Assembly (NCBI RefSeq): GCF_001649575.2
Contig: NC_051446.1
Span: forward strand, 19,629,659-19,693,658
Direction: 5' to 3'
Source: Kryptolebias marmoratus
Lineage: Eukaryota; Chordata; Actinopteri; Cyprinodontiformes; Rivulidae
Length of the DNA: 64,000 bases
A model generated the notes under the pieces. It was not told the origin of the DNA and ran no database searches. It worked only from the letters and a program-made list of their open reading frames with translations. The first letter of the stretch is position 1, and each line of letters opens with the position of its first letter. A program made the position numbers and the translations under genes. Below, one piece after another: positions 1-12,650 of the stretch.

Positions 1-535
1 CATATTTATCAGAGAATGCTTATGGCAGAAAGCTATTAATTTCTCTGCTGCTTCTTGACACTTTAACATATGCATCACCTGCTTCTTGCAAATGATTATT
101 TTTGTGTTTTCCATCTCCGTTGACAGAGCATTATTTTCTTTTCCATTGCATCTTGTTATTTTTCTAAACTTTCTCTGTCTGAAGAGTGTAATGGCCTTTG
201 ATTGAAATTTCATTCAGAAAAAAAAACCTAAGTGAAATACATGTTGTGTATTTAATGGGAAAAATAATTGCACGTCAAGTGAAACAAACCATGACGCATA
301 GTAACCAGAAGGACTGACTGAAAACACAAGTCAGCAAAGAGGTCAGGCTGTTCATTCTCTCATTTGCCACAAATATCCACTACACTCCTTCATTTAGTTA
401 TTTCATCACTCTTTTACCTAACTCATGAGTTGCTCCCTCAGTTAATGACTTCTGAGAAATACAGTATGTACCACGCATTTGCAAAACTATGTGTTTATGT
501 GTGTAACTGTTCTTGAGCAACTTTAAAACCACTTA

Positions 536-590
536 CATTTACTTATTTATTCATTTATGTATTTATCTATTTATTTATAGATTTAGTATT
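536..590. repeat. degenerate (ATTT)n low-complexity tract
   Basis: Successive ATTT/ATTTATC-type units on the + strand, interrupted by single substitutions. Ordinary AT-rich low-complexity DNA. Confidence 0.7.
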
Positions 591-1432
591 TCAACTAAAA
601 TGAAATAACATATAAAATTTAACTAGTACAATTGCAACAGAAAATGTCCATCCATTATCATCATTGTCACTAAGTTAAATGCAATGATCACTCCCTAACA
701 TTCGTCATGCATAAACCTCCACTCTTTTCACCCTCTGCTCCACTTATTGTAAAGTCCTTGCAAAAAAAGCCATCCAAAGAACAGCAAAGGTCAAAAGTTT
801 GCTAAAATATGCTGATAACATAAACTCACTAGACTCTTTATTAAGTACAGCTTGTGAGTACTGACCTTTTGGTCCGTATTGACATGATAGCATCATGCAG
901 TTCATGATGCAAATCTCTCGTTGCCCTATGTCCCAAAGATGCACAAATAGAATGAGATCTGGTGACTGCAGAGACCAACAGAGTCCAGTGAATCAGACTG
1001 GTAATGTTTTTCCAATCTCTTATTGAGCCTGAATTGTAACATCAGTTTTCTGTTCTTAGCTGATAGGAGTGACACCTGATGTGGTCTTCTTCTGCTTTAA
1101 GGTTTGACATGTTGCTGACAAACACGCCATGTTCAAAGTCACATAAATCCCCCTTCTTTGCCATTTTGATGCTCGGTTTGAAGTTCAGCAAGTTATCTTC
1201 ACTACGTCTAGATGTCCAAATGCACTGAGTAGCTACCATGTGATTGGCTACTTAAGTATTTGTGTGTACTTAATAAAGTGGCTGTATATTACGTTATTGA
1301 TGGTACTCCCAAATTCCTAAGAAAAATCAAATTTGTGCTAAAGAATGTACTATCAACTGGAGTTTTTTTTTGCCTTAATTTATTTTATTTGATTGATTTG
1401 TCATATATGTTAGATATAGTAGAAGCATAAAC

Positions 1433-1461
1433 TGCATCATCATCACCATCATCAACATCAT
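1433..1461. repeat. imperfect (CAT)n trinucleotide tract
   Basis: Run of CAT units with a few substitutions (CAC, CAA). Too short to be clearly polymorphic. Confidence 0.7.
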
Positions 1462-4028
1462 AGCTACAGTAACACAAACAGCAGTCTTATAAATACATAC
1501 ATGAATGGGCTCATGAGTTTTTCCAGCACATTGTAACAATGTCTTCAAAGTGCTATGACTGATTATTTCCAATGGTTGTCAACAACTATTTGCTAGTACA
1601 TGATGCTGAATGTAACATCCAACTGCGTGAGCTTGGGCCTTAGTAAATACAGCCATGAGCAATAGGGAGAAAATGCCACCAAACTATATAAGACATAATT
1701 GGCAAAACGCTGATATTTCTCCCAAAAACTAAGCCACATGTTCACATTGTATTAGGATCTATAGTGGAAAGTTTTTATTCTCATATCAAAGTAAGTGCAT
1801 CAGATAAACAATATGAAGCGTAAAAACCACTAATAAAACATGACCAAAATTTCTTTCCTTCCTTGCTATACACAATATCTAAGTAAAAATCTGTGCATCA
1901 CATGTATGGCTTTCTTTTCAGAACATAAATGTTTTCATGAAATCTAGCAATACGTCACTTTCCCACAGTGTTGTGCAGAGGTGTGAGGTTAATGTGATTT
2001 AAACAGTACCTAAAGTTTTCTGTTTCTAATTTTCCACAGTTTTCCCAGTTTTTACTCAATTTCTAAGAATTGCTACTGGTAATATCGAGAAAGGATGAAG
2101 GTGTAAAATATAAAAAAATACAACTGTTCAAATTGTTTTCAATAAGCACAATTGACACAACTACTGAATACGCTACACTACAAACTTAGTTTATTAAAAT
2201 GCCTCGGTTGAACATGTTAAGTTTGAAAAACCCAGAAAATTCAATCAACTTTCAAGACTTCAAAGCAATGTAGCCAGAGGCTAACAGTCTCAGTTAAGTG
2301 TCTTTTTTTCATAAATACTTGATTTTATTCAAATCAATCAAGAAAACTGCTGTTTCTGACATATTTAAAATCTATGTAATTTTTGTCTTTGTTCACTTAA
2401 CAACATCTTAATAGTTTTAGTTATGATTTAATCTAATTCAAAATAATTTGATCATGTCATAGTGACACAACATACAGCAGAGAACGTGATTATGCACAAT
2501 TGCTGATGAGGTGGACGAAACACTAACTTTGTTTATTTAAGTGACATTTATTTTAACTGTGAAACTCACATATAAGTTTCATTGTGCTCTTCTTAGAAAC
2601 AGTTATGGTATTTTAGTGAATAGGAAACACAATTTCCCCAAAAAACTGAAATTAATTTACAAAAATTCTGTTTTAGTTCATCTGTAGAGCAGCTCATTGG
2701 TCTGAGAGTCCACTGGGCTCACTTCAGACTGTAAGAGCAATCAAAAAGATTTATTTTAGGGCTAAATCACTGCACTGAAAACTGAAATAAATTCTGTTTG
2801 AGCTTTTGTATCACACAACCTTGTAGACTTATGAATTAACTAAAAATTAGTTAAATTAGGAATAACTTGACAGAAAAATAAATTCTGCGCTCAGATCATT
2901 AAAAATTTCGGTGTGTCATTATGAAACAGCGGGTCATGATACAGTATCCTCACTAGGTCTAATGTAATGACCTGCGTTTACTGCACTGACAGTATGGCGG
3001 TGATCACTGCATCTGCCAAAGTGCCTCTAACCTTTCGAGCATCACTTATAATTAACAGGGAGAAGACATGCAAAAAATACCAGATGGTAACATTATTTGA
3101 TAGTCTCCCAAAATTACTACCACGGTCCTTTTAATTCTGGTTTGATAGTTTTAATTAAAGCACCTTGTCAAAACGACAATTTATACTAAATTGATGCCAT
3201 GCAAGATGCTATTAATACAATGTTGCTGACATTCCTATTAATTACTTTGACTAGTTGATACCGCACACATCTTTATTATCAACATAAAGATTAAGATTGC
3301 CTTAACTGTGAGATGAATGAAGATCTCTAAGTGATACATTCATCTTATAAACACATTCAGTATGAATATAAGCTCACTCAAGTCATAAATGATGCACTCT
3401 ACCTGTCATATTTAATGTTTTTTTTTCTCTATTTTTTTGGCGTTACTTTTGCTCTGAGACTTTAAAGTCTACACAAATGTGACAACAAACTGACTGAGCA
3501 ATTTTGACCTATTATCAAAAGTCTACACATTTTATTATTGCATTTCAAAAGAACTGAATTTTAAGTTAGGGAACAGTATAGCGACACCGAAAAAAAAGAA
3601 TAAGAATGAGCTAACAACGCCCTGCATTAAAAATGGTAGAAGAATTAATTTTATTTAGTTAATCCCGACAAACAATTTTAAATAACAAAGTGAAATTCTG
3701 TGATAACGTATTACAAGCTTTTGCCAAGATGAGGCAGAATGTTATATTTGTATCAATAAGGAACAAATACAAACAGCATTTCTCATTTGAACTACTTTGT
3801 GAGCAGACACAAGGCTGAGCATCCCCCACCAGAATTGCTTCTGATCAAAAATATATCTTTAACTGCTACAGAAGCTGCAGTATGTTGTATGAGGCCCAGG
3901 CTGCAGTAAGTGAACAGTTCAGTCAGGTCTGGCTGCTTCATCTGTTTTTTCCTGTGACAGGGCAGTCATCTTCATTCTCTTTGTCCTTACTTTGGAGCAG
4001 GAGGTAATATATAAAGGTCTGTACTCAC

Positions 4029-4189
4029 ATGAGGTGTCTCCCACTACTCTCCACTTGTCGTCCTGAACTGAAAAATGTCGGAAGCTTTGCTCTTGCCTTG
4101 ATGTGATAAAGTATACGCTGATTTCAAGTGGAGGGTACTTTTTTGTATTGTAGACTTTTGATGAAGTGGTCAGATATAATATCATGGCA
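4029..4189 (-). other. exon-like block on the minus strand (unconfirmed)
   Basis: Read on the minus strand, a possible acceptor (TCATTTTAG, AG at 4191-4190) is followed by 161 nt open in one frame only, then by a strong donor GTGAGTAC (4028-4021). The open frame gives about 53 residues, including the segments ISVYFITSRQEQ and VQDDKWRVVGDTS, which look more protein-like than most frames in the window. The polypyrimidine tract before the acceptor is weak. I do not recognise the peptide and see no partner exon nearby. It could be an isolated exon, a decayed exon or coincidence. Confidence 0.22.
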
Positions 4190-4292
4190 CTAAAATGATA
4201 CGCTACTTGTCATACAAAAGCAGTGTTCTGCTCACAATTTTAGCTTCAGCATTTAAGAATCTTACTCCCCGCATCCTGTACTGGTTTTGTTG

Positions 4293-5090
4293 TCGCTCGC
4301 CGCTGAAGGTGAAGGCAGTACGATAATGTTATTTTTTCTGCGTCTGTGTGTTCCTTTTTTTTGTGCAGCAAAATATTTCATGAACCATTGAATAAATTCA
4401 ATGAAACTCCCTGAAAGTAATCATTGAACAAGTGATTAACATTTGGAGTCAACCCAATTCCAGATGGAATTTATGTTAAAACAACACCAAAATGGCTATA
4501 ACTCAGACAATTTAACAGATATTGAGCTAAGATTTGGATTGGTAGTGGCCAAGCATGTTCCTAAACACATACTTTGAACACTGTACATTACACAATATTT
4601 TTACTTAAAACTTTGCCATTAACTGGTGGCATCAACCCTGTATTTCTGTTAGCAAAATATCTTGTGAAACATAATACAGATTTTAATGAAACTCTCATTC
4701 AATCATTAAATGAACATCTACAACTAATTCACTTTTGGAGTCCCCCTGATTCAAGACAACCACCCCACCTAATCAATCTTAGCCAACACAAAAATGACTA
4801 TAACTGTCAATTTTGGAGATACTGAGCCAAAATTTGGTGTGTTAGTAGCTCATAGTAATTTTTAACACATTGTCTGAATGCTATTACATTGCACAATAAC
4901 TCATAATATTATATGTTATTGTGCATATTAGTTGTGCAAAACGGCTATAATGTTGTCCCTTCTCAGAGAAGATGATTTTTGTTTAAATCACTGACCTGAA
5001 AGGTGGTGGATGATATGCATTAATTCAATTTTAGTCATGTCTGACCATTAAAATAGCTGTGCATTGCTAGGCGTTAAAATATATGGCTCA
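4293..5090 (+). repeat. composite ~300-bp-unit repeat, copy A (two units)
   Basis: Starts with a head resembling CGCCGCTGAAGGTGAAGGC. Two tandem units follow, each beginning AGCAAAATAT (4367 and 4651, period 284) and passing through shared blocks: AATCATTGAA/AATCATTAAA, TTTGGAGTC, CCAACACAAAAATG-like and GAGCTAAGATTTGG/GAGCCAAAATTTGG. It ends in the shared tail GATATGCATT...TGCTAGGC. The same head, unit and tail recur at eight other places in the window. Family unknown to me by name. Open frames inside it are not conserved between copies. Confidence 0.85.
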
Positions 5091-6060
5091 TACATCTCTG
5101 CTTTCCAGCATCTATAAAGTATGATGAGTACAAGTGTATTATAGGTGGATCAGTTAGTTCTAAACATGTTGTATATTTGTTGTAATATTAGTAAAATCCT
5201 CAAACATCAGTTGATAGAACATAATTTTTAACCTTTTATGTTAATTTTCCTATATTTTATGACTGTTTGTCCACAGTGTTATCTTTTGTTTTATGGCACC
5301 CACCCCACTGAGTCCAAAGTCAAGCTCAATATGATGAGGTATTAGCCTCCACCACCATTTCACTCAGACATGTCAAGGTCGGGTCACTGTGGGATTGTCT
5401 TCAGCCCCCCACACCACCGGCTGCAGCCGCACATCTTCCCTCTGTAGAGGACGCACATTATTTGTGTTCACCTCATCACTGCTCAGATGGGCTGTGCAGG
5501 GATAATAACGCCCTTTTTAACCTTCTAAATGATTACAATTGTAAGAAAACAACTGCCTTCGCTGTCACTTTCACTGATTTGATTGGAGGCTTGATTTTCA
5601 TTTAAATCACATGTGAGGTGGTAGCTGATTGTTTTAGTGTTTCCATCACTGAGCGTACAGGCAGACTCTGTGTGTTATAAGGGGGTTCTCCCTGCTGTAA
5701 GACTCCAGTGATGAACCTACCCACCAGCTTGATGAACTTGTACTTTAGAGCAATGAGACCTCCAGTTGTTTTGTCACTGTGTTTACTGTGCAGCTGCCAG
5801 AAGAGAGAAGGGTGAGGGGATCCATTTGTCCCAAGGTGAGCCACACTTTCCAATACCCCGATGTTAAATAAACACACCAGGACCTCTGGCCACCTCAGTT
5901 CAGCTACTGGAATACCACTGGTGTGTCTAGATGATGGAGGGCTTTTGTTATCTATCGCCTCTGCTTTCTGCTGAGAGGCCAAGGAGACGACTGGTCACTG
6001 TGGTCTTTTATATATAGACTCGCCCACTCACATTACTTCTTGCCACTAAATAAAAATAGA
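5091..6060. other. mixed non-coding stretch with a GC-richer patch
   Basis: AT-rich sequence with a GC-richer patch at about 5340-5500. A 126-codon open frame on the minus strand (5602-5982) begins with TTG, not ATG, and matches nothing I know. A TATATATAAAAG-like string lies about 30 bp upstream of it on the minus strand (near 6010), but nothing else supports a promoter. Unassigned. Confidence 0.4.
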
Positions 6061-6309
6061 AAGGAGATATTCAGACCTTTTTTTTTTAGAATAAAATCTG
6101 ATTGAAGAGGGAAAGAGGGAGAGAAAAGAAAAAATTAGAGCGCAGCTCAGTGTGTGTTTCATCACCTGCAAAGCCAATGAGGGAGATCGTCTCCGCGTCA
6201 ACAACTGTAAAGCGTATCCCAGCTTCTGCCGCTCCTGCCATCTCTACTGCACGCTACACTAACCAAGAATGTGTATTTCTGCAGATGATTAAATCAATAC
6301 CATTTTGAC

Positions 6310-7330
6310 AAGACTTGTTGGAACATGCCTCTTTATTTTACGCAATTCCTTCCCTTTCGTCAGGGAGCATTTATCAACCTGCCGGGGCGCTGTCACCTAA
6401 TGGAGATTGTTCTTTAGTCTGCACTTGATAGAAGGGAACGATTATGATGCATGTCGATGGTTTACAGAGATATTGACACAGGAACAAAGAGCAGACCCTT
6501 GCGGCTGATAGCATTTTCTCTTGTTCACTAGCAAAGCACCCTGATCATGTTTCAAATGTTCTTTTTTTTTTCTTTCCACACTTCTTCTTTGATAATTTTC
6601 TTTGTTCTGTTGATCAATTAAAGTCTGGAGGGTCCATATTCATCTAGTTATTGAAGCGAGTCCGGTGAGCCATTGTATTTACTTTACTACACAGGTTGGG
6701 CCATCCTTTCCCAAGCATCATTTGTGCTTAGTCCGCGTCTGTCACTCTAAAATAAAATCTTTGGATGGCACTCAAGGAGTTAATGATAAAACCAGCCCAG
6801 GGTGCAACAACAGACTCCGAATATAATAAGCTTGAAGGAGACAGGAAAGAGAAAAGGTGGTGTGCATATATAAAGAGGGAGGCGAACAGGAAAACAAATC
6901 CTGAGCTCTAGCTATAAATTCTTCAACCCCGTTAGCTGATTGGAATGGTTTGACTATGTGCTCAGCTGTGACCTAACAACCAATCCTGTTTGTAAGTTAT
7001 TATTTATTTTCAAGAAAGTTTGTCAAACTTAGGCACTGATTTTTCCATCCTGATTTCCCTCTTGTGGCTTCCTCTCTTGCACATGCTCCCCACATAATTT
7101 ATGACTGCCTCTGGTCCTGATGACAGATTATTAAAAGTAGAATTAGTTTTTTGCACAGGATTTCTCCACTGGGAATTGGGAAGGCAGTGCTCTCTCTGCG
7201 GAAGGTCTCTTACGAGGTCTCCATTACTAATAGAAGTTTTTCTCTCTGATGGGGGGCCAAGGAGACTAATGATTTGAATTTACTGTGGCAGCTGTCACGT
7301 GGTCTTGAAGGCATCAGTCGAACAGACAAG
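6310..7330. promoter_or_regulatory. candidate conserved non-coding block (enhancer-like)
   Basis: High-complexity, less AT-rich sequence between AT-rich spacers. It lacks simple repeats and recognisable transposon sequence and has several well-defined sub-blocks (6310-6560, 6640-7000, 7130-7320). The texture is that of vertebrate developmental conserved elements. This is a judgement of texture only, with no alignment. Open frames inside are short and unrecognised. Confidence 0.3.
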
Positions 7331-7689
7331 AGGTTAACTTCCTCCCTGTGGAGAGGTTTATTGGATTGTTTAGCAGCAGAAGGATAATGTTTTTGTCATA
7401 GACTGCTGCGGCAAAACAGCAGCACAACTGAGAGAAGGGGGGAAGAGAAATGAAGGGAGGTGGGACAAGGAAAGAAAAGGCCCAGAATAGATAGAAGAGC
7501 AGAAAGAGAAGAAAGTGGCATGATCTAAAAAAGAATATAGGTGGAGAGATGCTATAAAACACAATGATAGTGTACCACTCCTTTCCGGTTCTTACATGTG
7601 CACGGAAGAACCGCTCTGCTGTTCATCGGTGTGCAGAAAACATAAACACACACACATATCGTCTTCCTCGCACAGACAAAAAGAGAGAT

Positions 7690-7910
7690 GTTAGTTCCTT
7701 TCACCTGATGGCCGTTTGGAGCTTGTACTCCCAGCATGCCTCGGCAGTATGGGTACCAGAGGGGAGTCACAGCGCAGCTGAGAGCCTCGGCTTAATCTTA
7801 TGCATCATTAAGCACTCAGCGGCAAGCCAGCACTGTTCATATACATCATCCACGCTTAATAAACATAATGATGACATAAGATGTAATTTTAGATGAATTT
7901 TCATTTTATA
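7690..7910. promoter_or_regulatory. candidate conserved non-coding block
   Basis: Compact GC-richer island running into homeobox-like and octamer-like AT cores (TTATGCATCATTAA near 7800). Sharply different from the AT-rich, poly-A-bearing sequence that follows. Two overlapping open frames on opposite strands are unrecognised. Confidence 0.3.
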
Positions 7911-8039
7911 GGGAAATGGAGAATTCCTGTAGAAAGGAAAGAAAAAAAACTTAAATTATCTGGGAAGTACAAAATAAATTATGTTATTTTTTTCCTCCCA
8001 CTTAGATAAATGTAGGTGTTTGGTGCATCTGAATAGAGG

Positions 8040-8160
8040 ATAGTATTTTAGGCTGCATGTGGTGTTGATGGTGGTGATGAGGCTTTTTGGTTATGGAGGT
8101 GGTGATGTGGGGAGTGAGGTTGGGTGAGAGGTGGGTTTTGTAGAAAAATGGGGGGTGGCT
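8040..8160. repeat. G/T-rich strand-asymmetric low-complexity tract
   Basis: The + strand is almost devoid of C over about 100 bp, with repeated GGTGRTG-like words and short G runs ending in a G6 near 8150. Low-complexity, possibly a decayed minisatellite. Confidence 0.5.
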
Positions 8161-8189
8161 ATTGTGAAGCGATTGCAATTTTTAACTCC

Positions 8190-8500
8190 TAATCGCAGGG
8201 CATGATGGACAGGCTGAGACACTGCAGAGAAGAGCTCATCCATCATGGGAAAAGGAAACCAGAGCCAGAGAAAGAAAGGGGAGATGTAAAATTTCAGATG
8301 GAGTTACCTTATAAGGGTGTGGGGTGGGGGAGCAGGGAAATAGATAAAAAGGAAGGATGTGGGAGTGAAAGGGCAGTAGGTATTGTGGCAGGGCATCACA
8401 GGCCTGAGATTGGCTCATGTCTCCCTGCTGGGACTCCAGGGAAGCTTGGCCTGAAAATGACTTCCGCTTTCAGGGACTGTACCAGGCACTGAATTCTCCT
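8190..8500. other. purine-rich segment, no gene assigned
   Basis: GAA/GGA-rich on the + strand, which keeps both a 96-codon (+) and a 60-codon (-) frame open through composition alone. Neither peptide is recognised and no splice-site pair was seen. Confidence 0.35.
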
Positions 8501-9209
8501 GAGGGGTATACTCATTGCACTTGTGTTCAGCACACAGCAGACATATATTAGTGATAACCTGGCAATGCTAAAGTGAATACAAGTGGGATATGATCAACCA
8601 AGAAAACAGAAGGGGAATAAAAAATGGAACCATCTCCAGATTTTGACACTTACCATGTCTCTGCTGCTTCTGAACGGCAAGAAACTGACTAAATTTAAAA
8701 TCAATGTGCACAAGATTGACACAACTTTCTTTGCTAAATTAGACATGTCATCTCAGACATTTTTTTCTCAATAAAAGTGAAATGTTTTGCAAACTATTTA
8801 CTATAAGGAGCAACCTCAGAGTATGTGCACTGCACATCAAACATGATTACGTCTCATCATATCTGAGAATTAATTAGTCTCAGTGTGTTGACGTCCTAGT
8901 CGCATGCCTTTTTTTTCGGCATAGTATGAGTTTAAGACCTCAGCAAGTTGGGAGTCAGTGGACCATACAAGCCAGTGTGCCAGTGGGTGAGCCAAGTCTC
9001 TCAGTGCAGGGATCATTACTGCCTCTTTCTGTCCTTCATATAATGATTCTGCTTTGCCGTCTGGTTTGCTTCTTTTTTGTTGACCTTAAATAAACTGTGA
9101 TATTAAGTCCCTTTTTTACATGTATGAGCCAGTTATAAAGAAATTAAATGTGTTGCTCAATGTACTAAGCATTTGTATTTAAACAATACAGGTTTTTGGT
9201 GGGCCTGGT

Positions 9210-9545
9210 AGGATGTTATCCTATTTAAGGAATTAATTACCCATAATTCCCTTTATTGTTTGAGGGAAAAAAGTTATAGGTAGAAAGCAATGACAGACTC
9301 AGAGAAACAGGCTTTTAACTAACATGCAAAGTGATGAATGGATTGACCACAATGTAGACTAATGGAGCCATGGAACTAATTAGGCTGAGATGGGCTGTGC
9401 TTAAATGTGAATGGATCGAGCTGCATGAAACATAAGAACAGCTGAGAGAATGATGAGGTCCTTCTCCTGGGGGGGTCAATCAATGGCCAAGCAAGCTCAA
9501 TCCATGAGCCTCTGACCAATCGGCATTAAGGAGTGTTTTTATTGT
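9210..9545. promoter_or_regulatory. candidate conserved non-coding block
   Basis: High-complexity island with several TAATTA/AATTAG homeodomain-type cores (around 9230 and 9375) and a CAATCAATGG core. No open frame or transposon signature. Flanked by AT-rich spacers. Confidence 0.3.
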
Positions 9546-9639
9546 TAAAATTTAGGTTGTGTTATATTTATAGAGGGAAGCTTTATTTATGTTTAGATGA
9601 TGTATGTGCATGACTTTGCTGAATCACTGTAAGAAGTCT

Positions 9640-10120
9640 CTAATTATCCAAGTCTTTGGAGTCCAGCTCCCAAACTCTGCAGCCTGGCACCTACCACATG
9701 TTTGTTGCTGTGCCCTCTGGCTTTATGGTCCATGCAGACCGCTTCTGTTGGCCGCGCCTCAGATCTGCAGCTTTCATCTCAAGAATGGCTGCAAAGATAA
9801 TTAATGTGTTCTGCTACAACACCAGCAATGCTATTTGCATTGAGCTGCGTTTCATGCGTTTATTCAGTCATTACGGCAATGCTTTGACCTTGTAAACAGC
9901 TGGGGAATAAAGTAAGTGACAGCAGCATGCCGACTTAGAGTGTGTTTGTTTTGCCTGCTGTGCTTTCTCGTGCATTTTGTACAGCACTTATTTAGTCAAA
10001 AGGAAGCTATTGCGTTGCAGGGTGAGGAGAGCTGTGAAGCCTACTGGATTCCTGCAAGGCTGTTTATGTCCTGGCTCTGTTGGCGTTGCACATCCAAGAA
10101 TTGCTGCATGCCAAAATGCA
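9640..10120. promoter_or_regulatory. candidate conserved non-coding block
   Basis: GC-richer island with an octamer core ATTTGCAT at 9833-9840 inside CAATGCTATTTGCATTGAGC. Short overlapping + frames (66-79 codons) are unrecognised. Confidence 0.3.
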
Positions 10121-10199
10121 AATAACCCACCCCAGTAAAAGTTGACATTGACTGTTATACGATTTGACTTGCTGAGGTAAGGGACAGTTTTAATACAGA

Positions 10200-10730
10200 A
10201 TTAAGTCACTCCACCCACATTTACATCCATAATTAGCTTCAGTTTTCTATGCCTTCATTAGAGAGGCAGAATGAAGAAGGGAAGATGAGATGAAATGAAG
10301 AATTTAGGATGAAAGCTCTGTGTCTGTTTGTGTCTGAATGAGTTTGTCTGTCACCGTGTCCTGCCCTGCTAGCTTACCTTTGCTGATTGATACATGTCTT
10401 TCTCAGTCACTAGCCATTGGCATTGGGATGGATGTAAACACTGATTAGAGGGAGGAAATGAGGCCCTCACTTTGTCCTCTGTGTCATGGAGCACTGCAGT
10501 GGCCATCTCTGTTTGTCTAGTTCTTTCCACCTGAGCACGTTTCAGAGGACACCGTTAGCTACGCTTTATAGCCATTATTTAGATAGCAACACAATGGGAT
10601 GCTGCTTTTTCTCTTTGACTGACACATTCAGGCATTTCCTCAGCAACTTGGACTCCCTGAGGTGGATAAGATGCAGGAAAACAAGAACATATGAGTTTGT
10701 TTTAGGGAAATCTTTAACAAGGCTGCTGTA
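10200..10730. other. moderate-complexity non-coding stretch
   Basis: Mixed composition with GAGAGG/GAAGATGAGATG purine-rich patches. One 81-codon + frame (10486-10731) is not recognised. Possible regulatory sequence, but less distinctive than its neighbours. Confidence 0.3.
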
Positions 10731-11169
10731 AATTTGCAGTCAGTTTAATGTAAAAGTTTCTACTGCTGTCCTTACTGTCATATCAGAGTATTGATTTGTC
10801 CTGCTTTTCAAATAATATACACAAACAACAGAAAAAACTCATATTGTGCCCTATTTTACCTGTTACTGGCTATATGTGTACTATTTATCATACTATTTAC
10901 CTGTAATGTTACAATACATGCAAATCATGAAACCGGATACTCCGATTAAATTATGACGAACCATTCAATTTAGACAACAAATCAGCTTCAACTACTCGGT
11001 GGTCCTTTATCAGAAAAGGAACAGCTCAGAAAGAGTGCAGCACAGAAAACATTTTTCTTTCTTTGCCAGGAAAAATGAACTGTCAACATTTAATGATAGA
11101 TATTTGCATTGTGATACAAATCGTGTCCTTGGCCCTAAACATAAGATATAGATCCATTTATAATGAATT

Positions 11170-11690
11170 CAGATAAAGTGTCCTTTTTGCATTCTCGCTC
11201 TAATGGCTTTGCAGAGCCAGTCAGTGACCCTGATGCAATCGACAAAAACCTGCGCTGGTGGATGATCAAGACAGACATCTATCATTCCCCTCACACCTTC
11301 TTAGACATTGCAGACACTTAGGAACAGATGCATTCTTTTTTCTTTACCTAAATGTATGTGTAACTTCTCCAAGCCGGCTGACTTTTTTTATGGTATTGTG
11401 AGAATGTGTTGAAGAAAGGGAGCAAAAACACATTAGATTTTTTTTTTCCATCATTAAGCTGTGTCTGGGAGATGATGTGCTAGCCGTATGTGGTCCAGGG
11501 GAAGTATTTATAGCCCTGCTGGAATCTTGCTGTGCTGCGTTGATAGCAGAGATAATGGGAGAGAATGGGACGCAGCGAACTGTTCTAATGACACCAACAA
11601 GACAAGAGAACAGCGAGGATAAATAAATGTTAGCCATTTTCTCTTGCAGATCATTTGCATTTTTTCTTGTTAAGGTCACTTATAGACTCA
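11170..11690. promoter_or_regulatory. candidate conserved non-coding block
   Basis: Two island-like pieces (11190-11320 and 11455-11690). The second has a balanced-composition core and ends in an octamer ATTTGCAT (11653-11660). A 111-codon minus frame crosses it but shows no known motif. Confidence 0.3.
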
Positions 11691-12329
11691 GACAATAACA
11701 ACGAGGAAAAAAAACTCTTGCCAAATATGAAATCAGAAATAACAAAAACAGATCTACTTAGTATGCACGTAATTGATTTTACTTCCTAATAGTGTGACAT
11801 TCAGTTAAAGATAGTGCCGCTTTTTAATTTTTAGCTGCTTTAATTCCCTTGTAGCTGCTTGAGTGGGTTTCCTTGTGAAATAGGGGGAATACAAACAAGA
11901 TTTCACTTCATTACACAGGAACAAACTGTACAGAAATTGCATTTACTTATGGAAATGACTGTTAAACATGCACAACATTATGTGCTCTGTCTGCGCCGAA
12001 AACGCTAGAAACATTAAAGCATGAGACAGCGAGCCAGTAAAAAGGACCAATTATCAGGGACAGAGTTTGAGGAGCACTCGTCCTGAGAATGATCAAAAAG
12101 GACAACTGATTAAAGAACTAGATTGACCTTAAAATGGTTCTAATTTAATTAGTCACTGTTTCTCATGGCCGAAACACACTTTTAATGATAAACTGACTTT
12201 CTGTCTGTTTAGATGCTCACAAGACCAGCCAACTAAAATGACAGATCTAGCTGAGTGACCAGGAAAATAACACAAAGGTTTCATTTCATACTTCCATTGG
12301 AGAACAGCATAGTAGCTGCAGTACCTTGG

Positions 12330-12650
12330 TGAAAGAGAGGGTCATTAGAGTAACCTCTGGGTCCCGTTTTGCTGCCTGAAGGTAATGAGAGGCAAACAGT
12401 GTGGTCAGCACTCGGCATAAGTGCTGGAGTTTATGGGCAGTGTGTTGTGTCCCAGGTTAACACTGATGCCACCATTTAGAGCTCTGTGTTTTAGCACCCA
12501 CCTGCTAATTGAGATGACAAAGGCCATAACAATGACATTGTTGGCCCAATGGCCCTCTCTAGATCTGCGTCTGGCTCCAGTCAAGGACGTCCAGTGCCCT
12601 GTAAGTGCAACCTTGGAATTTAAAGATGATGTCTGAGACCTTATGCGTAT
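12330..12650. promoter_or_regulatory. candidate enhancer with palindromic SOX-type site
   Basis: Dense, balanced-composition island. At 12528-12542 it carries AACAATGACATTGTT: two SOX/HMG-type cores in inverted orientation with a 3-bp spacer, bounded by GGCC on both sides (12522-12525 and 12543-12546). A homeodomain-type CTAATTGAG lies about 20 bp upstream. SOX-E proteins are known to bind inverted paired sites as dimers; their use here is inference. Overlapping frames on both strands (71 and 87 codons) are unrecognised. Confidence 0.35.

Larger units (their letters stand above)
1..3900. other. AT-rich non-coding stretch, no gene seen
   Basis: Long AT-rich sequence with only short open frames (under 70 codons) that resemble nothing known. 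It holds a degenerate ATTT-type tract (about 536-590) and an imperfect CAT/ATC trinucleotide run (about 1433-1461). No convincing repeat boundary or RNA gene was seen. Confidence 0.6.

Noticed and set aside
2670..2750. GTAGAGCAGCTCATTGGTCTGAG, which looks a little like a tRNA or SINE A box
   Set aside because: No convincing B box, cloverleaf or SINE tail at the right distance.
5602..5982. 126-codon minus-strand frame with a TATA-like string upstream
   Set aside because: The first codon is TTG. The first real ATG is near the C-terminal end. A TATATATAAAAG string is common in AT-rich DNA and nothing else suggests a promoter.
7314..7896. Cluster of four overlapping frames on both strands
   Set aside because: The frames are low-complexity (serine/phenylalanine-rich or CA-repeat-derived) and mutually incompatible, lying over a purine-rich tract and a short CA run.
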